Origin: a bacterium TMED88
GTDB lineage: Bacteria; Myxococcota_A; UBA9160; UBA4427
Assembly (NCBI GenBank): GCA_002171515.1
Contig: NHEP01000177.1
Location: 1 to 39,073 of the forward strand
Direction of reading: 5' to 3'
Length of the DNA stretch: 39,073 bases
Shown here: one piece after another, positions 16,530 through 24,319 of the stretch
Numbering within the stretch: the first letter of the stretch is position 1
Layout of the letters: each line of letters opens with the position of its first letter
Notes under the pieces: generated by a model
The model's input: the letters and a program-made list of their open reading frames with translations, nothing else
Told to the model about the DNA's origin: nothing
Databases searched by the model: none
Made by a program: the position numbers and the translations under genes

Positions 16530-17008
16530 GCGTCTGCCCCCCGCATTTCTGCCGCCGCGGCCAAAACCGCGCGAATAATCTTGTCATATCCTGTACAACG
16601 ACACAGATTGCCTGCGAGCCAAAACCGCACCTCGCGTTCGCTTGGATCAGGGTTGCGAGCCAACAAAGCCTGGGCGGCGACGAGAAAGCCAGGCGTACAG
16701 ACACCACATTGCAGGGCCGCCTCCTCAAGAAAGTGCTGCTGCAAGGGGTGAAGGCGGTCTCCTTCCGCCATGCCCTCGACGGTTTCGATGACGCGACCTT
16801 CCGCTTCGGCCGCCAGCATCAAGCAGCTGCACACAAGCCGACTGTCGAGCATGACGCTGCAGGCTCCGCAGTCCCCCGTACCACAACCTTCTTTCGTACC
16901 GGTCTTCATCAGGACATCGCGAAGCACATCCAGAAGCGTCTGTTCATCTTCACAGAGAAATTCGCGGCTTTCGCCATCGATCGTGGTGGTCACATGCCGC
17001 TTGCTCAC
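16526..17008 (-). CDS. XDH-family 2Fe-2S subunit
   Basis: A 160-residue small subunit. The start is GTG 17008 after GAGGGGAG (MSKRHVTTTIDGESREF). The frame is open to 17209, but that part lies inside the FAD subunit gene and is not family-like. The N-terminal plant-ferredoxin domain has C42-x4-C47-x2-C50-x11-C62, and the C-terminal helical domain has QCGVCTPGF and NLCRCTGY for the second 2Fe-2S cluster. It relays electrons from the Mo subunit to FAD. It sits between the FAD and Mo genes: 22 bp after the FAD stop, and overlapping the Mo start by 4 nt. Confidence 0.92.
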   Translation of the reverse strand: MSKRHVTTTIDGESREFLCEDEQTLLDVLRDVLMKTGTKEGCGTGDCGACSVMLDSRLVCSCLMLAAEAEGRVIETVEGMAEGDRLHPLQQHFLEEAALQCGVCTPGFLVAAQALLARNPDPSEREVRFWLAGNLCRCTGYDKIIRAVLAAAAEMRGADA

Positions 17009-17030
17009 TGCTCTCCCCTCGCTTGCACCC

Positions 17031-17915
17031 TCAAGAAGCCGGACTCCCTGCAACGCGTCGCGGACCCGCCCGGCGCAGAGCCATCTCGGCCGCCCGCCGG
17101 GCCAAGACACCGGCCACCCGGGACCGATACGCCCGGGTCCCCCGTTTATCATCAATCGGATCCGCCGCCGCGCTCGCCTGGGCGGCGAGCTCTCCGAGGG
17201 CCGCGGCATCGGGCCGACGATCGATTAAGGCCTCTGCCGCGGCATCCACTCGGATCGGCCGCGCAGCGACGGCCCCGAGCGCGACCCGGCAGGCCAGGCA
17301 CTCGCCGGATTCAGCCAGTCGCAGGGATACGCCGGCCCCCACGATCGCAATATCCATCTCGGTACGGGGAATCATTCGCTGGTAAGCGTCGCCGGTTCCC
17401 TCCTGGGGCTGAGGCAGTCGGAAATCGACGACAATTTCCGCTTCGCTGAGGGTCGTCTCGCCGGGGCCCCGGACCACTTCCTCCACAGGCACTTCTCGTC
17501 GCCCGCCGGGACCAATGACTGTGCAGACCGCGCCCGCTGCGATCAGCGCCGGCACGCTGTCCGCAGCCGGGGAAGCATTACAAAGATTTCCACCGAGACT
17601 CGCCCGGCCCTGGATTTGGGTGGAGCCGATCAATTCCGTGGCCTCCACAACCCCGGGCCACGCCTCACGGAGCGGAAGGCACTCGCCGATTTCCGCGCCC
17701 GAGACCGCTGCACCGATCCGGAACCCCTGAGAACCACAATCGATTCCGCATAGCCCAGGAATTTGCTTCAAATCCACGAGCAATTTCGGACGACGCGTCC
17801 CGGTCCGGAGTTGAACCAAAAGATCGGTTCCGCCCGCCATGGGCCGCGCATCCACCCCCACTTGAGAGAGCAGCCCGATGGCTTCGTCAAGGCTTCTCGG
17901 TGCGGCGTATTCCAT
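17031..17915 (-). CDS. XDH/CoxM-family FAD-binding subunit
   Basis: A 294-residue medium subunit, typical of the family (~285 aa). The N-terminal FAD-binding domain shows AGGTDLLVQLRTG (~27-39) and RASLGGNLCNASPAAD (~105), the two pyrophosphate-contact motifs. The C-terminal CO_deh_flav_C domain begins near residue 175 (DAYQRMIPRTEMDIA). It accepts electrons from the 2Fe-2S subunit and passes them to an acceptor. First gene of the FAD-FeS-Mo-MoaD operon; the Shine-Dalgarno at ATG 17915 is weak (AAAGA). A 2Fe-2S ferredoxin gene lies 110 bp upstream on the same strand and is a possible partner. Confidence 0.9.
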   Translation of the reverse strand: MEYAAPRSLDEAIGLLSQVGVDARPMAGGTDLLVQLRTGTRRPKLLVDLKQIPGLCGIDCGSQGFRIGAAVSGAEIGECLPLREAWPGVVEATELIGSTQIQGRASLGGNLCNASPAADSVPALIAAGAVCTVIGPGGRREVPVEEVVRGPGETTLSEAEIVVDFRLPQPQEGTGDAYQRMIPRTEMDIAIVGAGVSLRLAESGECLACRVALGAVAARPIRVDAAAEALIDRRPDAAALGELAAQASAAADPIDDKRGTRAYRSRVAGVLARRAAEMALRRAGPRRVAGSPAS

Positions 17916-18025
17916 GACGTTCTTTCACATCCCTTCGATTCCAGGCCAATCCCAGGTTGCTGCACTTCACCCCCGGATCCGCGAAGCCCAATCTTACGGA
18001 TTCCAAAGGATCTGTGCCGCCGGAC

Positions 18026-18322
18026 TCACGTCAATGATCGGCCAAAACGGACACGGCACGGACCGCAGCGGAGAGTGGCCTGGCAGGTGAGAATTTCGCC
18101 CCGGGCAAGCTGCTTGGGGGAAAGCGCTCGATTCTCCCCCATCTCGACCTCGCCTTGCTCAAGGGTCGCCACACACTCGCCACAATATCCACTGACGCAG
18201 GAAAACGGAGGCGCTAGCCCGTGCCGCAGCGCGGCACGAAAGATCGTCTCCCCCTCCAGAATGTCGATTTCGTGGGTCGCTCCGTCGAGAACCACGACGA
18301 TCCGGTGCGTCTTCGAACCCAT
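18026..18322 (-). CDS. Plant-type 2Fe-2S ferredoxin
   Basis: A 98-residue small electron carrier. The ATG at 18322 follows GAGGGGG. Cysteines in CVSGYCGECVATL plus a downstream Cys (ILTCQATL) give the C-x5-C-x2-C-xn-C pattern of plant/vertebrate-type and oxygenase-associated ferredoxins. The beta-grasp fold is supported by RIVVVLDGATHEIDILEGETI at the N-terminus. It may hand electrons to or from the XDH-type complex encoded downstream, but the 110-bp gap leaves co-transcription open. A longer open frame upstream of this start is antisense to the FkbM gene and was ignored. Confidence 0.85.
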   Translation of the reverse strand: MGSKTHRIVVVLDGATHEIDILEGETIFRAALRHGLAPPFSCVSGYCGECVATLEQGEVEMGENRALSPKQLARGEILTCQATLRCGPCRVRFGRSLT

Positions 18323-18394
18323 CAGCCCCCTCGATTGCCACCCGAGAAGGATAGGACGTCCAAAATTGACCGGCTGGATTGCTAGCATGACGCG

Positions 18395-19183
18395 ATGAAT
18401 TCGACGCACGGCGCAACACACCGACGCCTGCTGATTGCCTTCGCCTGGGGAGCCCTCCTGATCGGTCTGGCTCTCGGCTGCGAAGAACCGCGATCGACAC
18501 CCGCGACGGGGGGGCCGCTCGGGAATGGCCAGAAGCTCTACTCCCAGCACGACGAAGAACTTATTATCCGCGACTTCTTCAAAGACCGCCGAGGCGGTTT
18601 TTTTGTCGATGTGGGTTGCTACGACTATCAAGATCTCAGCACGACGTTCTATCTCGAAAAGCATCTGGGATGGTCGGGCATGGGGATTGACGCCAACCAA
18701 GACCTTCGTGCCGACTATGAGCGTTATCGACCTCGAACCCAGTTTGAAAATTACGTGGTCACGGATCAGTCCGGTGGCACCCATACCTTCTACTTAAACG
18801 TCGGCGGAGAGGGAATCTCGTCCGTCTCTCGACGCTGGATCGTCGACTTTTTGGACACTTTTTTCCCAAACGCCCAACCGAAGATCCGGGAAGTTGAAGT
18901 GCCCGCCATCACCCTGAATGACCTCCTCGAGCAAAATGGCGTAACCGAAATCGACTTCCTCTCGATGGATATCGAAGGTCACGAGCCAGCCGCGTTGGCG
19001 GGATTCGATATCGAAAGGTTCGCCCCCGAATTGGTTTGCATTGAGGCCCCCCAAAATCCCGAACCCATTCTTGACTACTTTGAAAAACATGGGTACCGGC
19101 GAATTGATCGCTACCAAGAGTTCGACCGAGTCAACTGGTATTTTCAACCCGCGACCCAGAAGCAACTCCGTTCAGCCCCTTGA
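18395..19183 (+). CDS. FkbM-family methyltransferase with a lipoprotein-type signal
   Basis: A 262-residue protein. Residues ~60-250 fit the FkbM SAM-dependent methyltransferase family: GGFFVDVGCYDYQDLSTTF as motif I, then GMGIDAN, a central VPAITLNDLL, and IDFLSMDIEGHEPAAL. Unusually, it opens with a basic n-region, a hydrophobic stretch (LLIAFAWGALLIGLALG) and Cys29, followed by EEPRS, i.e. a lipoprotein or Sec-type leader. FkbM enzymes normally act in the cytosol, where SAM is available, so an exported or membrane-tethered form is odd. The leader could act as a membrane anchor instead, and the -3 residue of the lipobox is Ala rather than Leu, so lipidation is uncertain. It is divergent from the ferredoxin gene (72 bp). 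Confidence 0.78.
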   Translation: MNSTHGATHRRLLIAFAWGALLIGLALGCEEPRSTPATGGPLGNGQKLYSQHDEELIIRDFFKDRRGGFFVDVGCYDYQDLSTTFYLEKHLGWSGMGIDANQDLRADYERYRPRTQFENYVVTDQSGGTHTFYLNVGGEGISSVSRRWIVDFLDTFFPNAQPKIREVEVPAITLNDLLEQNGVTEIDFLSMDIEGHEPAALAGFDIERFAPELVCIEAPQNPEPILDYFEKHGYRRIDRYQEFDRVNWYFQPATQKQLRSAP

Positions 19184-19213
19184 GGGACTTTCGCGATACA
19201 CCCAAAATATCCA

Positions 19214-19235
19214 AGGCCTCGCCCCGCGGAGGCCT
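19214..19235 (+). terminator. Terminator-like hairpin after the FkbM gene
   Basis: AGGCCTC (19214-19220) and GAGGCCT (19229-19235) form a perfect 7-bp GC-rich stem with an 8-nt loop, 30 bp after the FkbM stop. No U-tract follows. It may end the FkbM transcript before the ferritin-like gene. Confidence 0.35.
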
Positions 19236-19297
19236 GATGGCCGCCTTGAGCCGCTCTATACTCCAGACGGGCTCTGTTTGTCCTTAGAGGAGTGGTC

Positions 19298-20236
19298 ATG
19301 AAGAGATTTATCAGTCACGAGGAACTCGCCCGCGACCGACGCTTCAAGCGAGCTCGTAACGGCAATGCGCTGCTCCAGTCTCTTCCCGATGACGTCGACC
19401 AAATCGTTCAAATCTTTGAAAGCATCGCGCCAAAACTTCGGCAACGGGTGGCGGGAACCTCCCTGGAGGCCGTTTTTGATGACCTGGGTCCGGGATTTCA
19501 ATTCCTCACCTCGTCGGGTGGCAAACAATCCAAGGACGAAAGGTCCCCTCTGCAACTCAAAATCCAGCTTCATGGCATCTTCGTGGGGGAGCTCCAGGCT
19601 TTGGAAGCCGCCGGACGGACCCTCTGGGATTTCCCCGACGCTCCCTGGGACTTCAAAATGAACATGGCCCGGCAATGCTGGGATGAGGGCCGGCACGTTC
19701 AAATTTTCGAAAAATTGATGGACCACGTCGGCGTAGAAATTGGTGAGTTTCCCGAATCGACTTTTCTTTTTGAAACTTCGTGCCACGACGACCCAGCTCT
19801 CCGAGTCACTGGCGTCAACCGCTGCCTGGAAGGCCTCGCCTGCGATGTTTTCCGCTCACTGATCGACTACGGGAAACAGATCGATGATTCCATTATCGAA
19901 CAGGCGGTTGACTTCGTGCTCGCCGATGAACTGACCCATGTTCGATTCGGGAGCGAATGGGTCAAGGAGTTCACCCGCAACGACCCCGAGCGACAAGCCC
20001 GCGCGAAAGCTTTCCAGAGAGAAACAGACCGGGCCTTCTCGTTCGGAGGGGCGCGAGAGGTTGCCCGGGAAGAACGGCTCGAAGCCGGCTTTTCCGAGGA
20101 AGAACTAGACGAAATTGAAAGCATGGGGGCCGTTGGGCCGAGTCGAGCAACGCTCCTCCTCGCGGCCGAGACCTTGCGCGATCGGCATCGGGCTCGGACT
20201 CGCGGCGAGAATGTTGCACCGCTTACCGAGCGTTAG
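19298..20236 (+). CDS. Ferritin-like (DUF455-type) di-iron helical protein
   Basis: A 312-residue helical protein. ATG 19298 lies 5 nt after GAGGAG; a GTG at 19292 is too close to that site. Four-helix-bundle metal ligands are visible: a glutamate in GIFVGELQALEA (Glu99), a D/EGRH motif (E130-x2-H133, written DEGRHVQIF), Glu179 in CLEGLACDVF, and ADELTHVRFG (E211-x2-H214). This is the E-ExxH-E-ExxH arrangement of ferritin-like proteins and best resembles DUF455. The reaction is unknown; related folds perform hydroxylation, desaturation or metal storage. The tandem glutaredoxin/GST-N gene starts 32 bp downstream and could serve as a thiol/redox partner, which is inference. Confidence 0.72.
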   Translation: MKRFISHEELARDRRFKRARNGNALLQSLPDDVDQIVQIFESIAPKLRQRVAGTSLEAVFDDLGPGFQFLTSSGGKQSKDERSPLQLKIQLHGIFVGELQALEAAGRTLWDFPDAPWDFKMNMARQCWDEGRHVQIFEKLMDHVGVEIGEFPESTFLFETSCHDDPALRVTGVNRCLEGLACDVFRSLIDYGKQIDDSIIEQAVDFVLADELTHVRFGSEWVKEFTRNDPERQARAKAFQRETDRAFSFGGAREVAREERLEAGFSEEELDEIESMGAVGPSRATLLLAAETLRDRHRARTRGENVAPLTER

Positions 20237-20268
20237 ATCCGGGAGACCGGATTGAGCCGAGGAAACCG

Positions 20269-21030
20269 ATGAACTTGATGCGCGCCTTTGATGTCACGAC
20301 TTCCCTGATGACTTCGGTCGGGCGGCTCGGAAATGGCCATGACGTCGACTCCCTTGGAGCCCGGCCGCAGAAGCCTCTGATCCTTTACGAATACGAAGCA
20401 TGTCCGTTTTGTCGCAAAGTCCGCGAAGCACTCACCCGACTCGACCTCAGTGTTGAAGTTCGGCCATGCCCGCGCGGAGGCCGCCGATTTCGAGAGGAAG
20501 CCATCCGGCGCGGCGGTCGAGCGCAGTTCCCCTACCTCGTTGATCCGAATGCTGGAATCAGCCTCTACGAATCGGAAGCAATCGTTCAACATCTCTTCGA
20601 CCACTACGGCGATCAAAAAGTGACGGGGCTCCTTAGCCTTGGGGGGCTTGGGGATCTCAATTCCGCCCTCGCCGGCCTGCCGAGGATCCTCGCCGGTCGC
20701 ACTGCCCGACCTTCGCGCACGCCCTCCGTTGCTCTGGAGCTCTACAGCATGGAGTCTTCTCCCTTCTGCCGACTCGTGCGGGAAAGACTCTGCGAGCTAG
20801 AAATTCCCTATCGACTCCACAATGTTGGCCAGGGCAGTCCTTCCCGAGACGAATTCCTCAAGCGCTCCGGAAAAATGATGGTTCCTTGGCTCTATGACCC
20901 CAATTCAGAGGTCGGACTCTTCGAATCTGCGGAGATCGTGGACTACCTGGAGACCACCTATGGTGAAAACGAGGATCTCGCCGAGCGAGACGAAGCTCAT
21001 CTCTCCTCGGAGCAGGACGCCCCCCGGTAA
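20269..21030 (+). CDS. Tandem glutaredoxin/GST N-terminal domain protein
   Basis: A 253-residue protein; the ATG follows GAGGAA. It contains two thioredoxin-fold GST-N domains: residues ~36-115 with C45-P-F-C48 (LYEYEACPFCRK) and ~155-235 with S164-P-F-C167 (LYSMESSPFCRL). Each is followed by a conserved PYLVDP or PWLYDP and an ESEAIVQ or ESAEIVDYL signature. There is no GST C-terminal helical domain, so it is a glutaredoxin-like tandem rather than a normal GST. The first domain could do dithiol chemistry; the second has lost its first Cys and would be monothiol or structural. Similar tandems occur in cyanobacteria and plants. Its 3' end overlaps the convergent YkgJ-type gene by 34 nt. Confidence 0.8.
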   Translation: MNLMRAFDVTTSLMTSVGRLGNGHDVDSLGARPQKPLILYEYEACPFCRKVREALTRLDLSVEVRPCPRGGRRFREEAIRRGGRAQFPYLVDPNAGISLYESEAIVQHLFDHYGDQKVTGLLSLGGLGDLNSALAGLPRILAGRTARPSRTPSVALELYSMESSPFCRLVRERLCELEIPYRLHNVGQGSPSRDEFLKRSGKMMVPWLYDPNSEVGLFESAEIVDYLETTYGENEDLAERDEAHLSSEQDAPR

Positions 21031-21638
21031 TCCCGCAGCCGCCAGCGCCGGACTTTCAGAATCAGCCGACGAAGAGACCGCTCAAGGAGCGGCAGGCGGC
21101 GGCGCACCACGACTTCGGGCTCCCCCGAAACCTTCGGCGGGCTCGTCACTTCGCTCCATTCTCCGCTGACTCGGTGATTTTCGCCATTCGGCAGCAAGAG
21201 AAGAAACGGCCGATCCGCGTCGAGCACATCGCGACTGTCTCGAATACGAACTGGCATAGATGCACGAGCCCCTTCGGCAATTTCCTGCAGCCGAGGCTGG
21301 CGGTCAAAGCTTCCTGGCTCCGACTCGTGGATTTCGAGTTGGACCGTTGCGCCACTCGAGACGAAATCTAAAACCGCACCGATTCGATCGGGCCGGTCCG
21401 CCTCGCCGAAAGAACCCTTCAACCAGGCACACCGATAGGCGCGACAAATTCGCGGACGTTTGGCATGAATCGAACACCCCGGACCATCGATGTCCTGATG
21501 AAGACAATCGATGCCACCGAGCTTTCGAAGCGCGTCGACCCGAAGAACAGTGCAGCAGAGCGAGCACTCTCCACAAACCCGCTCCGCCGCCTCTCCCTGG
21601 GGAGCTGATCCGATGAGCGGAGAAAGAGCATCCGACAT
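20997..21638 (-). CDS. YkgJ-family cysteine-cluster (zinc/iron) protein
   Basis: A 213-residue protein from ATG 21638 (MSDALSP). No good Shine-Dalgarno is visible, so the start is tentative. The N-terminal half has the YkgJ pattern: C22-GE-C25-SL-C28-C29, then C45, C55 (GPGCSIHAKRP), C65 and C70 (ICRAYRC). These eight cysteines probably bind a metal or Fe-S cluster. The C-terminal half is Arg-rich (RRRLPLLERSLRRLILKVRRWR). The function of the family is not known. It overlaps the tail of the tandem GST-N gene by 34 nt and is divergent from the MaoC gene. Confidence 0.75.
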   Translation of the reverse strand: MSDALSPLIGSAPQGEAAERVCGECSLCCTVLRVDALRKLGGIDCLHQDIDGPGCSIHAKRPRICRAYRCAWLKGSFGEADRPDRIGAVLDFVSSGATVQLEIHESEPGSFDRQPRLQEIAEGARASMPVRIRDSRDVLDADRPFLLLLPNGENHRVSGEWSEVTSPPKVSGEPEVVVRRRLPLLERSLRRLILKVRRWRLRDYRGASCSEER

Positions 21639-21645
21639 GGCGACG

Positions 21646-21660
21646 AGTATGGCGCATACT
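21646..21660. promoter_or_regulatory. 15-bp near-palindrome between the YkgJ-type and MaoC genes
   Basis: AGTATG-GCG-CATACT (21646-21660) has perfect 6-bp inverted arms around a 3-nt centre. It lies 8 bp upstream of the YkgJ-type start in the 66-bp divergent gap, where it could serve as an operator for both genes. No regulator is known; a chance palindrome is possible. Confidence 0.3.
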
Positions 21661-21704
21661 GTCCACGAAGGCGTTCGAAGAGCATGAACCAAGCAGGAGA
21701 GGGC

Positions 21705-22163
21705 ATGGGACGAACCTACTTTGATGATCTGCCGGTCGGCTGGAAAAAGGATGTTGGGCGTTGGAAGCTCGAAGAGGCCGACTGCATTGCCTTCGCACAG
21801 CAATGGGACCCTCAACCCTTTCACACCGACCCGGCGGCCGCCTCAGAGTCCATTTACGGCGGACTGACCGCCTCTTCACTCCAGCTTTTTGCCGTTTGTA
21901 CCCGTCTTTTCTTTGACTTTGACGCGCAGGTGGCAGTTCTGGCAATGCTCGGCAAGGAAGCCGTGCGATTTCCCCACCCCGCGCGCGTGGGGGACGAGCT
22001 TCTCTACACAACGCAGTGCATTGAGGCCCGCGCCTCCCGCTCGAAAGACGACCGAGGCGTAATTCGCCTATCCGATGAACTCACTGACTCTGCGGGTCAA
22101 GTTGTTCTCTCGCAGTCGGTCGATCTTCTGGTGGCCCGACGGCCGCGCCACGACCTCGACTAG
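21705..22163 (+). CDS. MaoC-like hotdog dehydratase
   Basis: A 152-residue protein. ATG 21705 follows AGGAG by 5 nt; an in-frame ATG at 21684 has no ribosome site. The hydratase signature D35-P-Q-P-F-H40 and the following YGGLTAS loop are typical of MaoC/R-specific enoyl-CoA hydratases, which add water to 2-enoyl-CoA with Asp/His as catalytic pair. MaoC-like proteins with a single fold often work as homodimers in beta-oxidation or polyketide-like pathways. The stop overlaps the stop of the convergent transporter gene (shared CTAG at 22160-22163). The precise acyl chain cannot be told. Confidence 0.82.
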   Translation: MGRTYFDDLPVGWKKDVGRWKLEEADCIAFAQQWDPQPFHTDPAAASESIYGGLTASSLQLFAVCTRLFFDFDAQVAVLAMLGKEAVRFPHPARVGDELLYTTQCIEARASRSKDDRGVIRLSDELTDSAGQVVLSQSVDLLVARRPRHDLD

Positions 22164-24274
22164 TTGGATTCATCCTTCGGGTCGCCCGGTCCAAACCCAG
22201 GACCCAGGATCCGAGTCTGCGCCTGCCTCAAAAGCTCGGCCTCAACATCCCGGGCCGCTCTTTCCCGCGCCGTAGGGCTTTGAAGGCGCTGCAACCGTCC
22301 GCCCAAAACCTCAGGAAACTCTCTACGCAAATCCTCTGGCAAAGAGGAATCGAGATACTCAAGCGCATTGCCCAAGAAAGCTGGATTTTCTGAATAAAGC
22401 CCCAGAAGAACCGACCGCATCAAATCGGTGCCGCATTCCAGGGCGAGCAGCGTCAACACATGCTCTAGGCGACGCGCAACGGGCAAGTTGGGATAGTCGG
22501 AGATCAAAACTGACTCCGTACGGTCTTCGGTCACAGAAACCGACTCGACCGGCGGCGCCACACCCGAATTTCGCAGCTCGTCCCGAACTGTTTCGAGAAC
22601 TCGCTCGGCGGCAGGCGTCAGCTCTGTGTGCTTCTGAACAATTCGAACTGCCGCCCGAGCCGATCGAAAGCGGACTTCAAAATCATCCTTCGCCATCGTG
22701 GACAACAAGCCCTCAAGAACAGATGCATCCGGGATACGCTCGAGAAGGCCCGGCAAAAATAATTTGGCCAAATCGGGACGGTCGGAATCAGCCAGAGCCT
22801 CGAGCAGCGGGCCCCGGGCGGCCACACCTTTTTCGCGCAGGCCCTGAGCGGCGCCCTGCGCACGAGTCGAATCACTCAGCGCTTGAATCCATTCAGAGGT
22901 AGACCCCTCCTCGGAAACCTGCGATGGGGATCCTGGAAGACCCATCTCATGCAGACGAGCACGAATCGCTGATCGATCGAGTTGGATATGGCTATGCGTC
23001 ACGTCAGGAGCCGGACCATCGACCACCACCGCCTGAAGGTTCCCTCCCTCAAGGTTCTCCGTGAGCTGCTCCCGGTAGGCGCGCTGAAGACGAATCAACA
23101 ACCAGATCAAGACGAAGGCCAACCCGATCGCCGCCGCCGTCACCCCCACTAACTGGCCGACCGGCCAAGCGGAGATGATGGCCAAGACCAGGCCCGCTCC
23201 CAGGACATCCCCGAGACCGTCCCCACCCACATCGACTACGGGTTTTGCGGGCCGCTTGAGTCGAAGAGGCAGTGGGGTGTAGAGCAATTCAAAACCGGTC
23301 CGATAGACCGAATTGGTTAAGACCGAAGTCGTCCCGCGCAACGCGACAAAGGCCGCTAAAACCGGCGAGATGAGCGCCGCGCCTCCCGTCACGACCACCA
23401 TAACGGGCATAGACGCCATGGCGGTTCCGATCCCGAATCGCGCAATGACTTTTTGAGTCAGGGTGGTCTGCATCAAGAAGGTCGCCACACCCACCGCGGT
23501 GTAGTAGAAGCCAAAAAAGCGGATCAGCTCTTTCCCTGAATCGAATTCTCCCGCGGCACCCGCTCGAATGGCAAAATCCAGGGGGGCGTCGAGGATCGCG
23601 AAGGTCACAGTCGTCGCCACAAGAAGCTTCAGATACGGGGCTGATCGGATCGCCCCAAGACCGCTCAACTCGGATTCCTCCTGGGCGGGCGCTTCGGTGG
23701 TCAGCGCCTCAAAGCGTCCTATCCAGCCGACCAACAGCGCGCAGAAGCCATGCATTCCAGCCATGACGATCAACGTCATATCGAGGCCGAAAAGGACTCC
23801 GATGCGCTCAGAGAGCAGACCGCCCAGCATCCCTCCCGCGGTCGCAAAGCTCGCCACACGGGCGAGACCGCCCTTGGCGCTATGGGGATCAAAACGTTCG
23901 TTCAGAATCGCCCAGAAGCCGCTGACCAACAGCGTAGAGGCCGCCGCCAAATGGAGGTAGAGCATCACCGCGACAAAATGGGGCGCGCGATGGGCCAGCA
24001 GCCACTCCACCGTAAAGAGCAGGGTGCTAAGGGCGAAAAAAAACGGCACGACTCGTCCCGGGCCAAAATGGGCCAGTGCCTTCGCAGCAGGAATCGACCC
24101 GGCGACGGACAAAACCCCCGCAGCAGCCATCGCGTAAGGCAGATCGTCGGCTTCAAAATTGGCGAGGAAGAGGGCCTCGCGGGTCGCGCGCCCGGCCACC
24201 AGCTGAGCCAGCATGACGAAAGCGGCGACGGACGCAAAGGGCACCATCCAAGACCGATTTTGATCGTTCGTCAT
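22160..24274 (-). CDS. ATP/ADP-carrier (NTT)-like transporter with C-terminal HEAT-like extension
   Basis: A 704-residue membrane protein. Start ATG 24274; a TTG 15 nt upstream is an alternative, and neither has a strong ribosome site. Residues ~1-410 are a run of about 11-12 hydrophobic helices. The segments GRATREALFLANF and FWAILNERFDPHSAKGGLARV match the nucleotide-transporter-like MFS proteins annotated as ATP/ADP translocases. Residues ~425-704 are soluble and helical, with repeat-like segments (LLEALADSDRPDLAKLFLPGLLERI; LEGLLSTMAKDDFEVRFRSARAAV) that resemble HEAT repeats. True NTTs exchange ATP/ADP in intracellular bacteria and plastids; in free-living bacteria the substrate of such fusions is not established. 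It lies 45 bp downstream of the subtilase gene on the same strand and could be co-transcribed. Confidence 0.72.
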   Translation of the reverse strand: MTNDQNRSWMVPFASVAAFVMLAQLVAGRATREALFLANFEADDLPYAMAAAGVLSVAGSIPAAKALAHFGPGRVVPFFFALSTLLFTVEWLLAHRAPHFVAVMLYLHLAAASTLLVSGFWAILNERFDPHSAKGGLARVASFATAGGMLGGLLSERIGVLFGLDMTLIVMAGMHGFCALLVGWIGRFEALTTEAPAQEESELSGLGAIRSAPYLKLLVATTVTFAILDAPLDFAIRAGAAGEFDSGKELIRFFGFYYTAVGVATFLMQTTLTQKVIARFGIGTAMASMPVMVVVTGGAALISPVLAAFVALRGTTSVLTNSVYRTGFELLYTPLPLRLKRPAKPVVDVGGDGLGDVLGAGLVLAIISAWPVGQLVGVTAAAIGLAFVLIWLLIRLQRAYREQLTENLEGGNLQAVVVDGPAPDVTHSHIQLDRSAIRARLHEMGLPGSPSQVSEEGSTSEWIQALSDSTRAQGAAQGLREKGVAARGPLLEALADSDRPDLAKLFLPGLLERIPDASVLEGLLSTMAKDDFEVRFRSARAAVRIVQKHTELTPAAERVLETVRDELRNSGVAPPVESVSVTEDRTESVLISDYPNLPVARRLEHVLTLLALECGTDLMRSVLLGLYSENPAFLGNALEYLDSSLPEDLRREFPEVLGGRLQRLQSPTARERAARDVEAELLRQAQTRILGPGFGPGDPKDESN

Positions 24275-24319
24275 GACCGCTCGAAACAACTCAACTCAGC
24301 AAAAGAAATCCATCGAAAA

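Noticed and set aside
15828..16751. Plus-strand open frame of ~307 codons opposite the XDH Mo subunit
   Set aside because: The minus-strand Mo and 2Fe-2S subunits have full motifs; the plus frame has none.
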